Source: an uncultured Sterolibacterium sp.
GTDB lineage: Bacteria; Pseudomonadota; Gammaproteobacteria; Burkholderiales; Rhodocyclaceae
Reading direction: 5' to 3'
NCBI GenBank assembly: GCA_903832735.1
Contig: CAILCO010000004.1
Location: 1-34,181 of the forward strand
DNA length: 34,181 nucleotides
Positions 26,693 through 34,181 of this stretch are shown here, in pieces. Made by a program: the position numbers and the translations under genes. Position 1 is the stretch's first letter. Every line of letters begins with the position of its first letter. The notes below the pieces were generated by a model that did no database searches, had not been told where the DNA came from, and saw only the letters and a list, made by a program, of their open reading frames with translations.

Positions 26693-27550
26693 TCAGTGCA
26701 GGGTTTTTCCGGCGGAAGGAAACAGTTCGGCTATGATGCCCGCGCCGAAGCGGTACTCGTGGTTGCAGATGTCGTCCTTGATGACTATTTCGCCCTGCTC
26801 ATGGATGATGCTCTCGACTTCCTCGCGGCCGAGCGAGAAGAGCATGCTGCGCACCTTGTCCTCGTCGCGCGGGCAATGGTAGCTCGCCGTCCTCGCTGCG
26901 AAGATGCGCATTGTCTCTTCGGGAAACAGCCGCGCCAGCAGGATTTCCGCCGGCAGCAGGAGTTCTTCCGGACGCAGCGTAGCGGCGAGCAACTGGACGC
27001 GGTTCCAGCCGTCGGCGTCACGCCTGCCAGCGCCCGGCAAGGCCTGCAGGAACAGGCCCGACGCCTGGCTGCCGTCGGCCGAGAGCCAGAGCCGCGCCGG
27101 TTGTTGTTCCGAGCGAACGAGATAATTTTCGAAAATCTCCGCTATCGTTTCGCCTTCGAGCGGAACGGTGGAGAGATAGGGCAGGGCCGCCTGCGCGCCC
27201 TGCAGGCTGAACTGCAGGCGCCCCTCGCCGAGCAGCTCGGGCAGCGCTGCAGGACCTGGCGGCAATTCTGTCGGGCACCTGGCCATGCCGCGCAACTGCA
27301 ATTGTTCGTCGCAGTCGACCACCAGCAGCGACACCGCCGCTCCGCCCTGAAGCTGAAAACTGATGCGGCCCGGCGTCTTCAGATTGCTGCCGACCAAGGC
27401 CGTCACCGCGGCCATCTCGCCGAGCAGCGCCGCGACCGGCGGCGCGTAATTGCGCCCGTGCTGCATGGCCTTCCAGGCGCCGGAGAGGCGCACCAGTACG
27501 CCGCGGATATCGAGATCCTCGAACAGGAAGCGGACCACCTGATCGCTCAT
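26693..27550 (-). CDS. hslO: Hsp33-type chaperone with depleted zinc site
   Basis: A 285-residue protein that matches Hsp33 along its length. Hsp33 is a cytosolic holdase switched on by oxidation of four zinc-binding cysteines. The N-terminal domain (VRGVLVRL-like start, YAPPVAALLGEMAAVTALV, LKTPGRISFQLQG) and the linker (LEGETIAEIFENYLVRSEQQPARLWL) are normal. In the C-terminal switch the family CxC...CxxC is changed: SYHCPRD keeps one Cys and DDICNHEY keeps one, so the first Cys of each pair is Tyr and Asp. Both were checked on the nucleotide sequence. With two cysteines a normal zinc centre is unlikely; activation may rely on unfolding or a single disulfide. The ATG overlaps the stop of the ArsC-like gene (ATGA). 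Confidence 0.9.
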   Translation of the reverse strand: MSDQVVRFLFEDLDIRGVLVRLSGAWKAMQHGRNYAPPVAALLGEMAAVTALVGSNLKTPGRISFQLQGGAAVSLLVVDCDEQLQLRGMARCPTELPPGPAALPELLGEGRLQFSLQGAQAALPYLSTVPLEGETIAEIFENYLVRSEQQPARLWLSADGSQASGLFLQALPGAGRRDADGWNRVQLLAATLRPEELLLPAEILLARLFPEETMRIFAARTASYHCPRDEDKVRSMLFSLGREEVESIIHEQGEIVIKDDICNHEYRFGAGIIAELFPSAGKTLH

Positions 27551-27915
27551 GGTCCGGTCGCCTCGATGAGCTCAGCGAACTGCAGCGGATCGAAGCCGAC
27601 CAGCAGCCGCGTACCGCTCGCAGTACTCGCTTCGACCACGGGGCGCTTGATCAGGCTGGGGAATTCTTCCATCAGCGCGAGCGCTTGCGCCTCTGTCGAG
27701 ATCGCCTGCTGCGCGGCCGTCAGTTTGCGCCAGGTGGTGCCGCGGGTATTGACCAGAGTTTGCCAGCCCAGCTGCCGGCACCATGGCAGCAGACGCTCGC
27801 GGGGCACGCCCTGTTTCTTGTAGTCGTGGAAACCATAAGCGACGCCATGTTCCTCGCACCAGGCAAAGGCCTTCTTCATCGTCGAGCAATTCTTGATGCC
27901 GTAGATCGTGACCAT
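27547..27915 (-). CDS. ArsC/Spx-like (YffB-type) thioredoxin-fold protein
   Basis: A 122-residue protein of the ArsC-related family (Spx/YffB group). The start is the ATG at 27913-27915; a much longer open frame upstream is an antisense shadow of the exporter gene. The active-site region is YGIKNCSTMKKA (C10), with a CxxM in place of the CxxC of redox Spx proteins. Further marks are VAYGFHDYKKQG, WQTLVNTRGTTWRKL and SLIKRPVVE, which bind the thiol substrate in ArsC relatives. Arsenate reductase activity is not implied; most YffB-type members have unknown, glutathione-linked roles. GGAAAG precedes the ATG. It is co-translated with hslO (ATGA overlap), so a redox protein and a redox chaperone share one message. 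The exporter operon starts 36 bp away in the opposite direction. Confidence 0.88.
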   Translation of the reverse strand: MVTIYGIKNCSTMKKAFAWCEEHGVAYGFHDYKKQGVPRERLLPWCRQLGWQTLVNTRGTTWRKLTAAQQAISTEAQALALMEEFPSLIKRPVVEASTASGTRLLVGFDPLQFAELIEATGP

Positions 27916-27951
27916 AGCGCGCTTTCCGTAAATAACGTATTGTAATTCGCC

Positions 27952-29124
27952 ATGACCCGCCAAACGCCTTCCCCCCTCATTCGCCGCCTGGGCTTGGCCC
28001 TCGCCGTTGTCCTCTTGATCGTTGCCGCCGTCTGGTGGTTCGGTCGCCCCAAGCCGATAGCCGTGGTGCTCAAGGAGGTCGATCTGGGTCGCGTCGAATC
28101 GACCATCGCCAACACCCGCGCCGGCACGGTCGAGGCCTGCCTGCGCACCCGGCTTGCGACCACCCTGGGCGGGCGCATCGAGGTGCTGGCAGTGAAGGAG
28201 GGCGATCATGTGAAGAAGGGCCAACTCCTGATCAAGTTGTGGAACGACGACCAGCAGGCGCAAACATCCCTGGCCGAGTCTCAGGTGGACTCCGCCAGGA
28301 AACATGTCGCGGAAATCTGTACGCTGGCCGCCAATGCCGAGAGCGAAGCCCGCCGCCAGAGCGAATTGCGCGGCCGCGGCTTCGTCTCGATCGCCAAGGA
28401 GGAGTCGGCGCGCGCCGATGCCGAGGCCCGGCACGCCGCCTGCGATGCGGTCAAGGCCGACGTCGTGCAGAGCCAGATGCGCGTCAAGGCGACTCGTGTC
28501 GAGCAGGGACGCACGGTGCTCTATGCGCCCTTCGCCGGCACGGTGGCGAAGATCGTCGGCGAGGTCGGCGAGTATTCGACGCCGTCGCCGCCGGGTATTG
28601 CCATGCCGCCGGCGATCGATCTGATCGATGAATCCTGTCTCTATGTCAAGGCGCCGATGGACGAGGTCGATGCGCCGAAAATCAGCGCCGGTCAGCTCGT
28701 AAGGATCAGCCTCGATGCCTTGCCGAAGCAGTCTTTCCCCGGGCGCATCAAGCGCGTTGCGCCCTATGTCTCGGCGGTCGAGAAGCAGTCGCGCACCGTC
28801 GATGTCGAGGCCGAGTTCGATCATCCGGAGGCCGCGGGCCGACTCCTGGTCGGCTACAGCGCCGACGTCGAGGTGATCCTCGCCGTGCGCGACAAGGTCG
28901 TGCGCGTACCCACCTCGGCACTGCGCGAAGGCGGTCGGGTGCTGTTGCCCGACGCCGACAGTCGCCTGGTCGAGCGCAAGATCAAGACGGGTCTGTCGAA
29001 CTGGGAATACACCGAGGTGGTGGAAGGCCTGGTCCCGGGAGATCGCGTCGTCACCTCGCTGGAGCGCGAAGGGGTAAAGATCGGCGCCGCCGTCGTGGCG
29101 GATCCGGCCACGGCGTTGAAGTGA
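27952..29124 (+). CDS. Periplasmic adaptor of ABC exporter (MacA/HlyD type)
   Basis: A 390-residue membrane-fusion protein. One N-terminal membrane helix (about residues 13-31) is followed by the lipoyl half-motif GGRIEVLAVKEGDHVKKGQLL (split around residue 75-95), a coiled-coil hairpin (about 100-175), the second lipoyl half (VLYAPFAGTVAKIVGEVGE), the beta-barrel domain and the membrane-proximal domain (VPTSALREGGRVLLPD, VVEGLVPGDRVVT). It would connect the inner-membrane transporter to an outer-membrane channel such as TolC, which is not encoded here. It is the first gene of the four-gene operon; the next gene starts inside its stop codon. There is no clear ribosome-binding site before the ATG, and only 36 bp separate it from the divergent ArsC-like gene. 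Confidence 0.9.
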   Translation: MTRQTPSPLIRRLGLALAVVLLIVAAVWWFGRPKPIAVVLKEVDLGRVESTIANTRAGTVEACLRTRLATTLGGRIEVLAVKEGDHVKKGQLLIKLWNDDQQAQTSLAESQVDSARKHVAEICTLAANAESEARRQSELRGRGFVSIAKEESARADAEARHAACDAVKADVVQSQMRVKATRVEQGRTVLYAPFAGTVAKIVGEVGEYSTPSPPGIAMPPAIDLIDESCLYVKAPMDEVDAPKISAGQLVRISLDALPKQSFPGRIKRVAPYVSAVEKQSRTVDVEAEFDHPEAAGRLLVGYSADVEVILAVRDKVVRVPTSALREGGRVLLPDADSRLVERKIKTGLSNWEYTEVVEGLVPGDRVVTSLEREGVKIGAAVVADPATALK

Positions 29125-29828
29125 TGAGCGAAGCGCAGATCCGGCTCTCGGGCATAGAGCGGGTTTTCCATTTGGGCGACAGCGAGGTGCATGCCCTCTC
29201 GGCGCTGAACCTGACCATCGCGGCCGGGGAATATGTCGCGGTGATGGGGCCGTCCGGCTCGGGCAAGTCGACGCTGTTGAATCTCCTCGGTTTGCTCGAT
29301 CGGCCCGATGCCGGTCGCTACTTCCTCGAAGGCCGCGACGTCAGCGCCCTCTCGCCAGAGGAACAGGCGCTGGTGCGCAGTCGGCGCATCGGCTTCGTCT
29401 TTCAGAGTTTCCATCTGGTGCCGCGCCTGACCGCCTTCGATAATATCGCCCTGCCGATGATGCTCGCCGGCGTCAGCCCGAAGGAGCGCGAGGTCCGGGT
29501 AGCTCGGGCGCTCAAGGATTACGGCCTGGAGGATAGAGCCGGACATCGCCCCGAAGAACTCTCCGGCGGCCAGCGCCAGCGCGTCGCCATCGCCCGCGCC
29601 ACGATCATGGAGCCGGCGATGATCCTCGCCGACGAACCCACCGGCAATCTCGACCGCGCCACCGGCGACGAGGTGGTGCATCTGCTCGAAGGCTTGAACA
29701 GCCGCGGCGTGACGCTGATCGTCGTCACCCACGATCCGGGCATAGGCAGCCGGGCGAAACGCCAACTGCTGATGGAAGATGGGCAGTTGCGCCACGATAG
29801 CGCCAGCACACGAGTAAACCCCGAGTAA
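29124..29828 (+). CDS. ABC exporter ATPase (LolD/MacB type)
   Basis: A 234-residue nucleotide-binding subunit. Walker A is MGPSGSGKST, the Q-loop is FVFQSFHLVPRLTAF, the signature is LSGGQRQRVAIARA, Walker B is MILADEPTGNLD and the switch histidine is in VTHDPG. The group (LolD/MacB/FtsE-like) drives mechanotransmission exporters. The ATG at 29124 shares its A with the TGA of the adaptor gene (TGATG); a GTG at 29121 is the alternative start. It serves the two permeases that follow, giving a transporter with a separate ATPase instead of the fused MacB. Confidence 0.94.
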   Translation: MSEAQIRLSGIERVFHLGDSEVHALSALNLTIAAGEYVAVMGPSGSGKSTLLNLLGLLDRPDAGRYFLEGRDVSALSPEEQALVRSRRIGFVFQSFHLVPRLTAFDNIALPMMLAGVSPKEREVRVARALKDYGLEDRAGHRPEELSGGQRQRVAIARATIMEPAMILADEPTGNLDRATGDEVVHLLEGLNSRGVTLIVVTHDPGIGSRAKRQLLMEDGQLRHDSASTRVNPE

Positions 29829-29833
29829 GCAAG

Positions 29834-31042
29834 ATGCGCGCTCCGGACCTGCTGCGCTTCGCCAGCCATGCCGCCACCGGCAAACCCTTGCGCACTTCGC
29901 TGCTGATCCTGTCCGTGGCCATCGGCGTGGCCGCTGTGGTGGTCTTGACGGCGCTGGGCGATGGCGCGCGGCGCTATGTGATGAACGAATTTTCCTCGCT
30001 CGGCAGCAACCTGGTGATCGTCCTGCCCGGCCGCTCGCAAACCGGCGGCTTCAATCCCGCCAATGCCATCACCGGCACGCCGCGCGACCTGACCATCAAC
30101 GACGCCCTGGCCTTGCAGCGCGGCGGCAGTATCCGCCGCGTCTCGCCGATTGCCGTCGGCACCTCGGAGATCAGCGTCGGCGGCCGGCTGCGCGAAGTCA
30201 TGGTGGCCGGCACGACTTCCCAGTACGTCGAGGTGCGCCATCTCGACATCAGCCAGGGCAGCTTTCTGCCCGAGGAGGACTGGGGCCGGGCTGCGCCGGT
30301 GGCGGTGATCGGCGCCAAGGTGCGCGAGGAAATGTTCGGCGCCCTGCCGGCCGTCGGCCGCCTGGTGCGGGTCGGCGACCGCCGCGTGCGCATCGTCGGC
30401 GTGCTCGCCAGTGGCGGCCAGGGGCTGGGCATGAACACCGACGAACTGGTGTTCGTGCCGGTGGCCCTGGCCCAGGCCATGTTCAACAGCAACACCCTGT
30501 TCCGCATCATGGTCGAGGCGAAGAACCGCGAAGAGATTCCGGCGGCAAAGGCCCAGGCGCTGGAAATTCTCAAGATCCGCCACGAGGGTGAGGAGGACGT
30601 GACGGTGATCACCCAGGATGCCGTGCTCGCCACCTTCGACCGCCTGCTCTCCGCGCTGACCCTGGGTGTCGCCGGCATCGCCGCGATCAGCCTGGCCGTG
30701 GCCGGCATACTGGTGATGAACGTGATGCTCGTCTCGGTCGCTCAACGCACCGGCGAGATCGGCCTGTTGAAGGCTTTGGGCGCCACCGGCCGCGACATCC
30801 GCCTGGCCTTCCTCGCCGAGGCGGCGATGCTCTCCCTGGTCGGCGCGCTTGCCGGCTTTCTGCTCGGGCAGGCCGGCGCAGCCGCGATCCGCCATTTCTA
30901 CCCGAGCTTTCCCGCCTACGCGCCCGACTGGGCGGTGGCAGCCGGATTGTTCACGGCGCTGTCCGCCGGCATCCTGTTCGGCGTCCTGCCGGCGCGGCGG
31001 GCGGCGCTGCTCGATCCGGTGCAGGCGTTGGCGAAACGATGA
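29834..31042 (+). CDS. MacB/FtsX-type ABC permease 1
   Basis: A 402-residue membrane subunit with the MacB topology: one membrane helix at about residues 18-42, a periplasmic MacB core domain (about 43-270: LGSNLVIVLPGRSQ, VGTSEISVGG, VAVIGAKVREEMFG, VGRLVRVGDRRVRIVGV), then three C-terminal helices (from about 275) with the cytoplasmic coupling motif RTGEIGLLKALGATGRDI. It lies 5 bp after the ATPase gene. Its partner is the next gene, with which it overlaps by 4 bp (ATGA). The two proteins are similar in plan but clearly different in sequence, so they should form a heterodimer. The exported substrate (antibiotic, peptide or lipid) is not predictable. Confidence 0.92.
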   Translation: MRAPDLLRFASHAATGKPLRTSLLILSVAIGVAAVVVLTALGDGARRYVMNEFSSLGSNLVIVLPGRSQTGGFNPANAITGTPRDLTINDALALQRGGSIRRVSPIAVGTSEISVGGRLREVMVAGTTSQYVEVRHLDISQGSFLPEEDWGRAAPVAVIGAKVREEMFGALPAVGRLVRVGDRRVRIVGVLASGGQGLGMNTDELVFVPVALAQAMFNSNTLFRIMVEAKNREEIPAAKAQALEILKIRHEGEEDVTVITQDAVLATFDRLLSALTLGVAGIAAISLAVAGILVMNVMLVSVAQRTGEIGLLKALGATGRDIRLAFLAEAAMLSLVGALAGFLLGQAGAAAIRHFYPSFPAYAPDWAVAAGLFTALSAGILFGVLPARRAALLDPVQALAKR

Positions 31043-32241
31043 GACTCGCTGACGGCATCCTGCTCGCATTGCGCGCCATCACCGCGCAACGCCTGCGCAG
31101 TTTCCTGACCTTGCTGGGCATCAGCGTGGGCATCAGTGCGGTGATCCTGCTGACCTCCATAGGCGAAGGCATCCACCGTTTCGTGCTGGCCGAATTCACC
31201 CAGTTCGGCACCAATGTCATCGCCATTGCGCCGGGCAAGGTCAAGACCGCAGGCCCGGCGCCGACCGGCATCCCGACTTCGGTGCGGCCCCTGACGCTGG
31301 ACGATGCCCGGGCGCTTGCCCATCTTCCCGGCGTGGACGCGCTGAGTCCCGTCGTCTGGGGAAATTCCGAGGTCGGCGGCAACGGCCGGCTACGCCGCAC
31401 CACCGTCTATGGCGTCGATGCCGCGATGATCAAGGTGTTTTCCATCAAGGTCGGCAGCGGCCAGTTCCTGCCCGACGAGGATAGCGACAAGGCGCGCGCC
31501 TTCGTCGTCCTGGGCCCGAAGCTGAAGAACGAGCTGTACGGCGCCGCCAATCCGCTGGGCGCGCGGCTGCGCATCGGCAGCATGCAGTTCCGCGTGATCG
31601 GCGTGTTGGAAACCAAGGGACAAGTCCTCGGCATCGACCTCGACGACACCGCCTACATCCCGGCGGCGCGAGCGCTGGAACTCTACAACCGCGACGGCCT
31701 GATGGAAATTCATGTCACCTACGCCGAGGAGGTGCCGCCGGCCCGGCTGGCCGAAACGATCAGGACGGCGCTCAAGGCGCGCCACGGCCGCGAGGATTTC
31801 ACCATCACGACCCAGGAGGACATGCTGCGCACGCTGTCCAACATCCTCGATATCCTGACCATGGCAGTCGGCGCGCTGGGCGGCATCTCGCTCGCCGTCG
31901 GCGGCGTCGGCATCGTCACCATCATGACCATCGCGGTGGCCGAACGTACCGGCGAAATCGGCCTGATGGTGGCGCTGGGCGCCAGACGCAGGACCATACT
32001 CGGCCTCTTCCTGGGCGAAGCGGTGGCGCTTTCCGCCGTCGGCGGCGTGCTCGGCCTGGTGCTGGGCATCGGCCTGGCGCAACTGATCCACCTCCTGCTG
32101 CCGGCCTTGCCGGTGCATACCCCGCTCAGTTTCGTCTTGCTGGCCGAGGCGGTGGCGATCAGCATCGGCCTCGTCGCCGGGGTGCTGCCGGCGCGGCGCG
32201 CGGCGGGACTGGATGCGGTGGAGGCGCTGCGCGCCGAATAG
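31039..32241 (+). CDS. MacB/FtsX-type ABC permease 2
   Basis: A 400-residue paralogue of the preceding permease with the same plan: N-terminal membrane helix (about residues 17-40, after LRSFLTLLGISVGISAVIL), a periplasmic core (FGTNVIAIAPGK, VWGNSEVGGNGRLR, FVVLGPKLKNELYG), and three C-terminal helices with RTGEIGLMVALGARRRTI as coupling motif. The ATG overlaps the stop of permease 1 (ATGA). Together with the adaptor and ATPase it completes a MacAB-like tripartite exporter. The two separate permeases and separate ATPase resemble the LolCDE layout, but the adaptor gene points to export and not to lipoprotein sorting. It ends convergent with the selO gene, 23 bp away. Confidence 0.92.
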   Translation: MRLADGILLALRAITAQRLRSFLTLLGISVGISAVILLTSIGEGIHRFVLAEFTQFGTNVIAIAPGKVKTAGPAPTGIPTSVRPLTLDDARALAHLPGVDALSPVVWGNSEVGGNGRLRRTTVYGVDAAMIKVFSIKVGSGQFLPDEDSDKARAFVVLGPKLKNELYGAANPLGARLRIGSMQFRVIGVLETKGQVLGIDLDDTAYIPAARALELYNRDGLMEIHVTYAEEVPPARLAETIRTALKARHGREDFTITTQEDMLRTLSNILDILTMAVGALGGISLAVGGVGIVTIMTIAVAERTGEIGLMVALGARRRTILGLFLGEAVALSAVGGVLGLVLGIGLAQLIHLLLPALPVHTPLSFVLLAEAVAISIGLVAGVLPARRAAGLDAVEALRAE

Positions 32242-32264
32242 GGCCGGCTATCTGCTGCAGCCGC

Positions 32265-33842
32265 TCACGAACTGCAGGAGAGCATCGAACAGCCCGCCCG
32301 GTCCTTCGCCCAGTCCGGTCGCCGCTGGGCGAACCGTTCGCAGCCGGGCTGATCGTCGTAAGGCCGGCGCAACACTTCGAGCAGTTCGTGGATGCCCGCT
32401 GCGTCGCCCTGTTCTGCGCGATCGATGGCCTGCTGCGCCAGGTAGTTGCGCAGAACGTAGCGCGGGTTGGCGGCATGCATCCGCGTTCGCCGCTCGCCGG
32501 CTGTCAGCGGGTCGCGGCGCAGGCGGGCGGCATAGTCGGAGAGCCAGGCGATGAACGCCGGCTCCGCCTGCCGCCGCTTGGCCTCGTCGTAGAAAGCGCA
32601 GTTGAGGCTTGCCAGCGTCGGCTGATCGAGGTCGGCTGCGCCGAGATCGCTCAACTCGCGGAAGAACAGGGTCATGTCGACCTCGGCTGAGGCGAGCAGG
32701 GCATGCAGTTGCTCCATGCGGCCGAGATCTTCTTCCAGGCATTCCGCCAGGCCCAGCTTGGCCGCGATGTTGTCGCGTTCGGCGGCGGCGTAGGCATCGG
32801 CATAGCGCTGCAGTCCCGCCTGTAGCGGCTCCGTCGAGGCGAAGGCCGGGACCAGCGCATTGGCCAGGCGGGTGAGGTTCCAGTACGCGACAGCGGCCTG
32901 ATTGCCGAAGCGGTAGCGGCGTCCCGCCGCATCGGTGGTGTTGGGCGTCCAATCGAGGTCGAAGTCTTCTACCCAGCCATACGGCCCGTAATCTATGGTC
33001 AGGCCGAGGATGGACAGATTGTCGGTATTCATCACGCCGTGCACGAAACCCACCCGCATCCACTGCGCCACCATGCTCGCGGTGCGCGCGCAGACCTGTC
33101 CGAACCATTCGCCGCGCAGTTGCTCGTCGTCGCTCGAAGCGCTTGGCAGTTCGGGAAAATCGCGACGGATGGTGAAATCGACCAGCTGCTTCAGCAGTGC
33201 CACGTCACCGCGCGAAGCCGGCAGTTCGAAGCTGCCGAAGCGGATGAACGACGGCGCCACGCGGCAGACGATGGCGCCGGGCTCGGGCTTGGAATGGCCG
33301 TCGTAGAACATGTCGCGCACGACGGCTTCGCCTGTGGCCACCAGGCTCAAGGCGCGGGTGGTCGGCACGCCGAGATGATGCATTGCCTCGCTGCAGAGAA
33401 ACTCGCGGATTGACGAGCGCAGCACCGCACGGCCGTCTGCCTTGCGCGAATACGGCGTCGGCCCCGCGCCCTTGAGTTGCAGTTCCCAGCGCTCGCCTTT
33501 GGCGTTGATCGTTTCGCCGAGCGAGATCGCCCGGCCGTCGCCGAGCTGGCCGGCCCATTGACCGAACTGGTGCCCGCCGTAGTTGGCGGCATAGGGCTGC
33601 ATGCCCGCCGCCAGCGCATTGCCGCCGAATACCTGGGCAAACGCCGGTGTTGCGACATCGGCCTCGTCTATGCCGAGCAGGGACGCGACTTCGTGCGCAT
33701 GCGCCAGCAGCCGGGGTGCTGCGACCGGCGTCGGATCGACGCGCGAATACAGCGCCCCATGCACCTGACGCAGGCGTGGCCCGGTCTCCGGGTCGGCGGG
33801 CAGTTGAGTGACGAAGGCGTTATCGAAGCGGAGTTCTTGCAT
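32265..33842 (-). CDS. selO: Protein adenylyltransferase SelO (YdiU)
   Basis: A 525-residue pseudokinase-fold enzyme that transfers AMP from ATP to Ser, Thr or Tyr of proteins and is linked to oxidative-stress resistance. Visible motifs: [17 protein letters not shown] (about residues 89-105), the ATP-contacting lysine in [13 protein letters not shown] (K124), and the active-site pair MNTDN (D274, N275) and DYGP (metal ligand D284), with the same 10-residue spacing as in characterised SelO. The C-terminus ends in CSMLSCSS with C518 and C523, the region where eukaryotic SelO carries selenocysteine; here both are ordinary Cys. It is longer than E. coli YdiU (478). The ATG at 33840-33842 has only a weak GAG upstream. 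Confidence 0.95.
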   Translation of the reverse strand: MQELRFDNAFVTQLPADPETGPRLRQVHGALYSRVDPTPVAAPRLLAHAHEVASLLGIDEADVATPAFAQVFGGNALAAGMQPYAANYGGHQFGQWAGQLGDGRAISLGETINAKGERWELQLKGAGPTPYSRKADGRAVLRSSIREFLCSEAMHHLGVPTTRALSLVATGEAVVRDMFYDGHSKPEPGAIVCRVAPSFIRFGSFELPASRGDVALLKQLVDFTIRRDFPELPSASSDDEQLRGEWFGQVCARTASMVAQWMRVGFVHGVMNTDNLSILGLTIDYGPYGWVEDFDLDWTPNTTDAAGRRYRFGNQAAVAYWNLTRLANALVPAFASTEPLQAGLQRYADAYAAAERDNIAAKLGLAECLEEDLGRMEQLHALLASAEVDMTLFFRELSDLGAADLDQPTLASLNCAFYDEAKRRQAEPAFIAWLSDYAARLRRDPLTAGERRTRMHAANPRYVLRNYLAQQAIDRAEQGDAAGIHELLEVLRRPYDDQPGCERFAQRRPDWAKDRAGCSMLSCSS

Positions 33843-34181
33843 CTTTCGATTCTCAAAGGTTTAGGCGGAAAGCGATTACCTGCCATTGTAAGTCGCTGGC
33901 TCGCACGATGCAGAGATTCATTGCTCCCGAAGTACAGACAGCTCGCGGCTGTCGGACGTTCCCCGCGGTTGCGTGGAAAGCCACGTGTTTCGGCATCAGC
34001 AAAAGTGCACACGGAGCTCCGTCATCGCGATTGCCGCGGCCCCTGAGGGCCTCGCAATGACAGCAGCGCGGCGATCCAGTTTTTGGGTATTGCCACCATG
34101 GATCGCCACGGCCTTCGGCCTCGCGATGACGAAGGTGGAGGAAGGTTTCATGGAAAGCCGCGTGTTTCGGCATCAGCAAAA
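33843..34181. repeat. Palindromic intergenic repeat block at the right edge
   Basis: No gene is seen in this 339 bp. Two 31-bp direct copies, one ending at 34004 and one ending at the window edge (34181), begin TGGAAAGCC(A/G)CGTG and differ at one base; they are 177 bp apart. Between them, GTCATCGCGA (34021-34030) has an exact inverted copy TCGCGATGAC at 34121-34130 and a 9/10 copy at 34052-34061, with GGCC-rich short stems inside. The pattern is that of a dispersed palindromic (MITE-like) element, possibly in more copies beyond the window. Confidence 0.6.

Noticed and set aside
27916-28824. Upstream extension of the ArsC-like frame to 28824
   Set aside because: The added 300 residues are antisense to the adaptor gene; the family start at 27915 has a ribosome-binding site.

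Overview
This 34 kb window is GC-rich chromosomal DNA, densely packed with genes. It looks like a betaproteobacterium, and Rhodocyclales or a close relative is my best guess. The grounds are the overall gene set (Mla-type lipid transport, AcnA/FumC, NifJ-type pyruvate:flavodoxin oxidoreductase, SelO, Hsp33, SYLF protein), Gram-negative envelope genes, many 1-11 bp gene overlaps, and a sigma-28-like flagellar promoter. The order is inferred from gene content, not from a marker gene. I see no rRNA, tRNA, CRISPR array, transposase, integrase or phage module.

Layout from left to right. 1-369: start of a response-regulator gene on the minus strand, cut by the window edge, with a palindromic operator candidate upstream. 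731-3851: a lipoprotein of the sorbosone/aldose dehydrogenase family, then phosphoglucomutase. 3904-6399 (minus): a three-gene Mla-type transporter (permease with STAS domain, ATPase, MCE protein). 6650-10215 (minus): aconitase A, translationally coupled to a VIT-family iron/manganese transporter. 10330-11736: fumarase C, divergent from aconitase. 12042-12611: a secreted SYLF (Ysc84) protein. 12700-14172 (minus): a compact RNase II-family enzyme. 14173-17475: the least conventional part. It is relatively AT-rich, with small genes I do not recognise, two stacked hairpins, and a secreted-looking Ser/Ala-rich EF-hand protein behind a near-perfect sigma-28 promoter. 17674-19631 (minus): an operon of a cytoplasmic DsbA-fold protein, a radical SAM protein and a YchJ/SEC-C protein. 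19949-21052: an old-yellow-enzyme ene-reductase. 21166-21783 (minus): a membrane-anchored CBS-pair protein. 22001-22807: a predicted methyltransferase with an export signal. 22984-26622: pyruvate:ferredoxin/flavodoxin oxidoreductase with a terminator-like leader. 26693-27915 (minus): an ArsC/Spx-like protein and an Hsp33 that has lost two of its four zinc cysteines. 27952-32241: a four-gene MacAB-like exporter. 32265-33842 (minus): SelO. 33843-34181: palindromic repeat DNA.

How the genes fit together. There is central carbon metabolism (Pgm, AcnA, FumC, NifJ), cell-envelope lipid and substrate transport (Mla, MacAB-like), and a recurring redox/iron theme: an Fe-S aconitase coupled to an iron transporter, Hsp33, the ArsC-like protein, SelO, the DsbA-like protein, radical SAM, and oxygen-sensitive NifJ with a weak FNR-like box. 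No single new defence or mobile system is evident. The best candidates for something undescribed are the sigma-28-driven EF-hand protein with its small-gene neighbourhood, the DsbA/radical SAM/YchJ operon, the nifJ leader, and the cysteine-depleted Hsp33.
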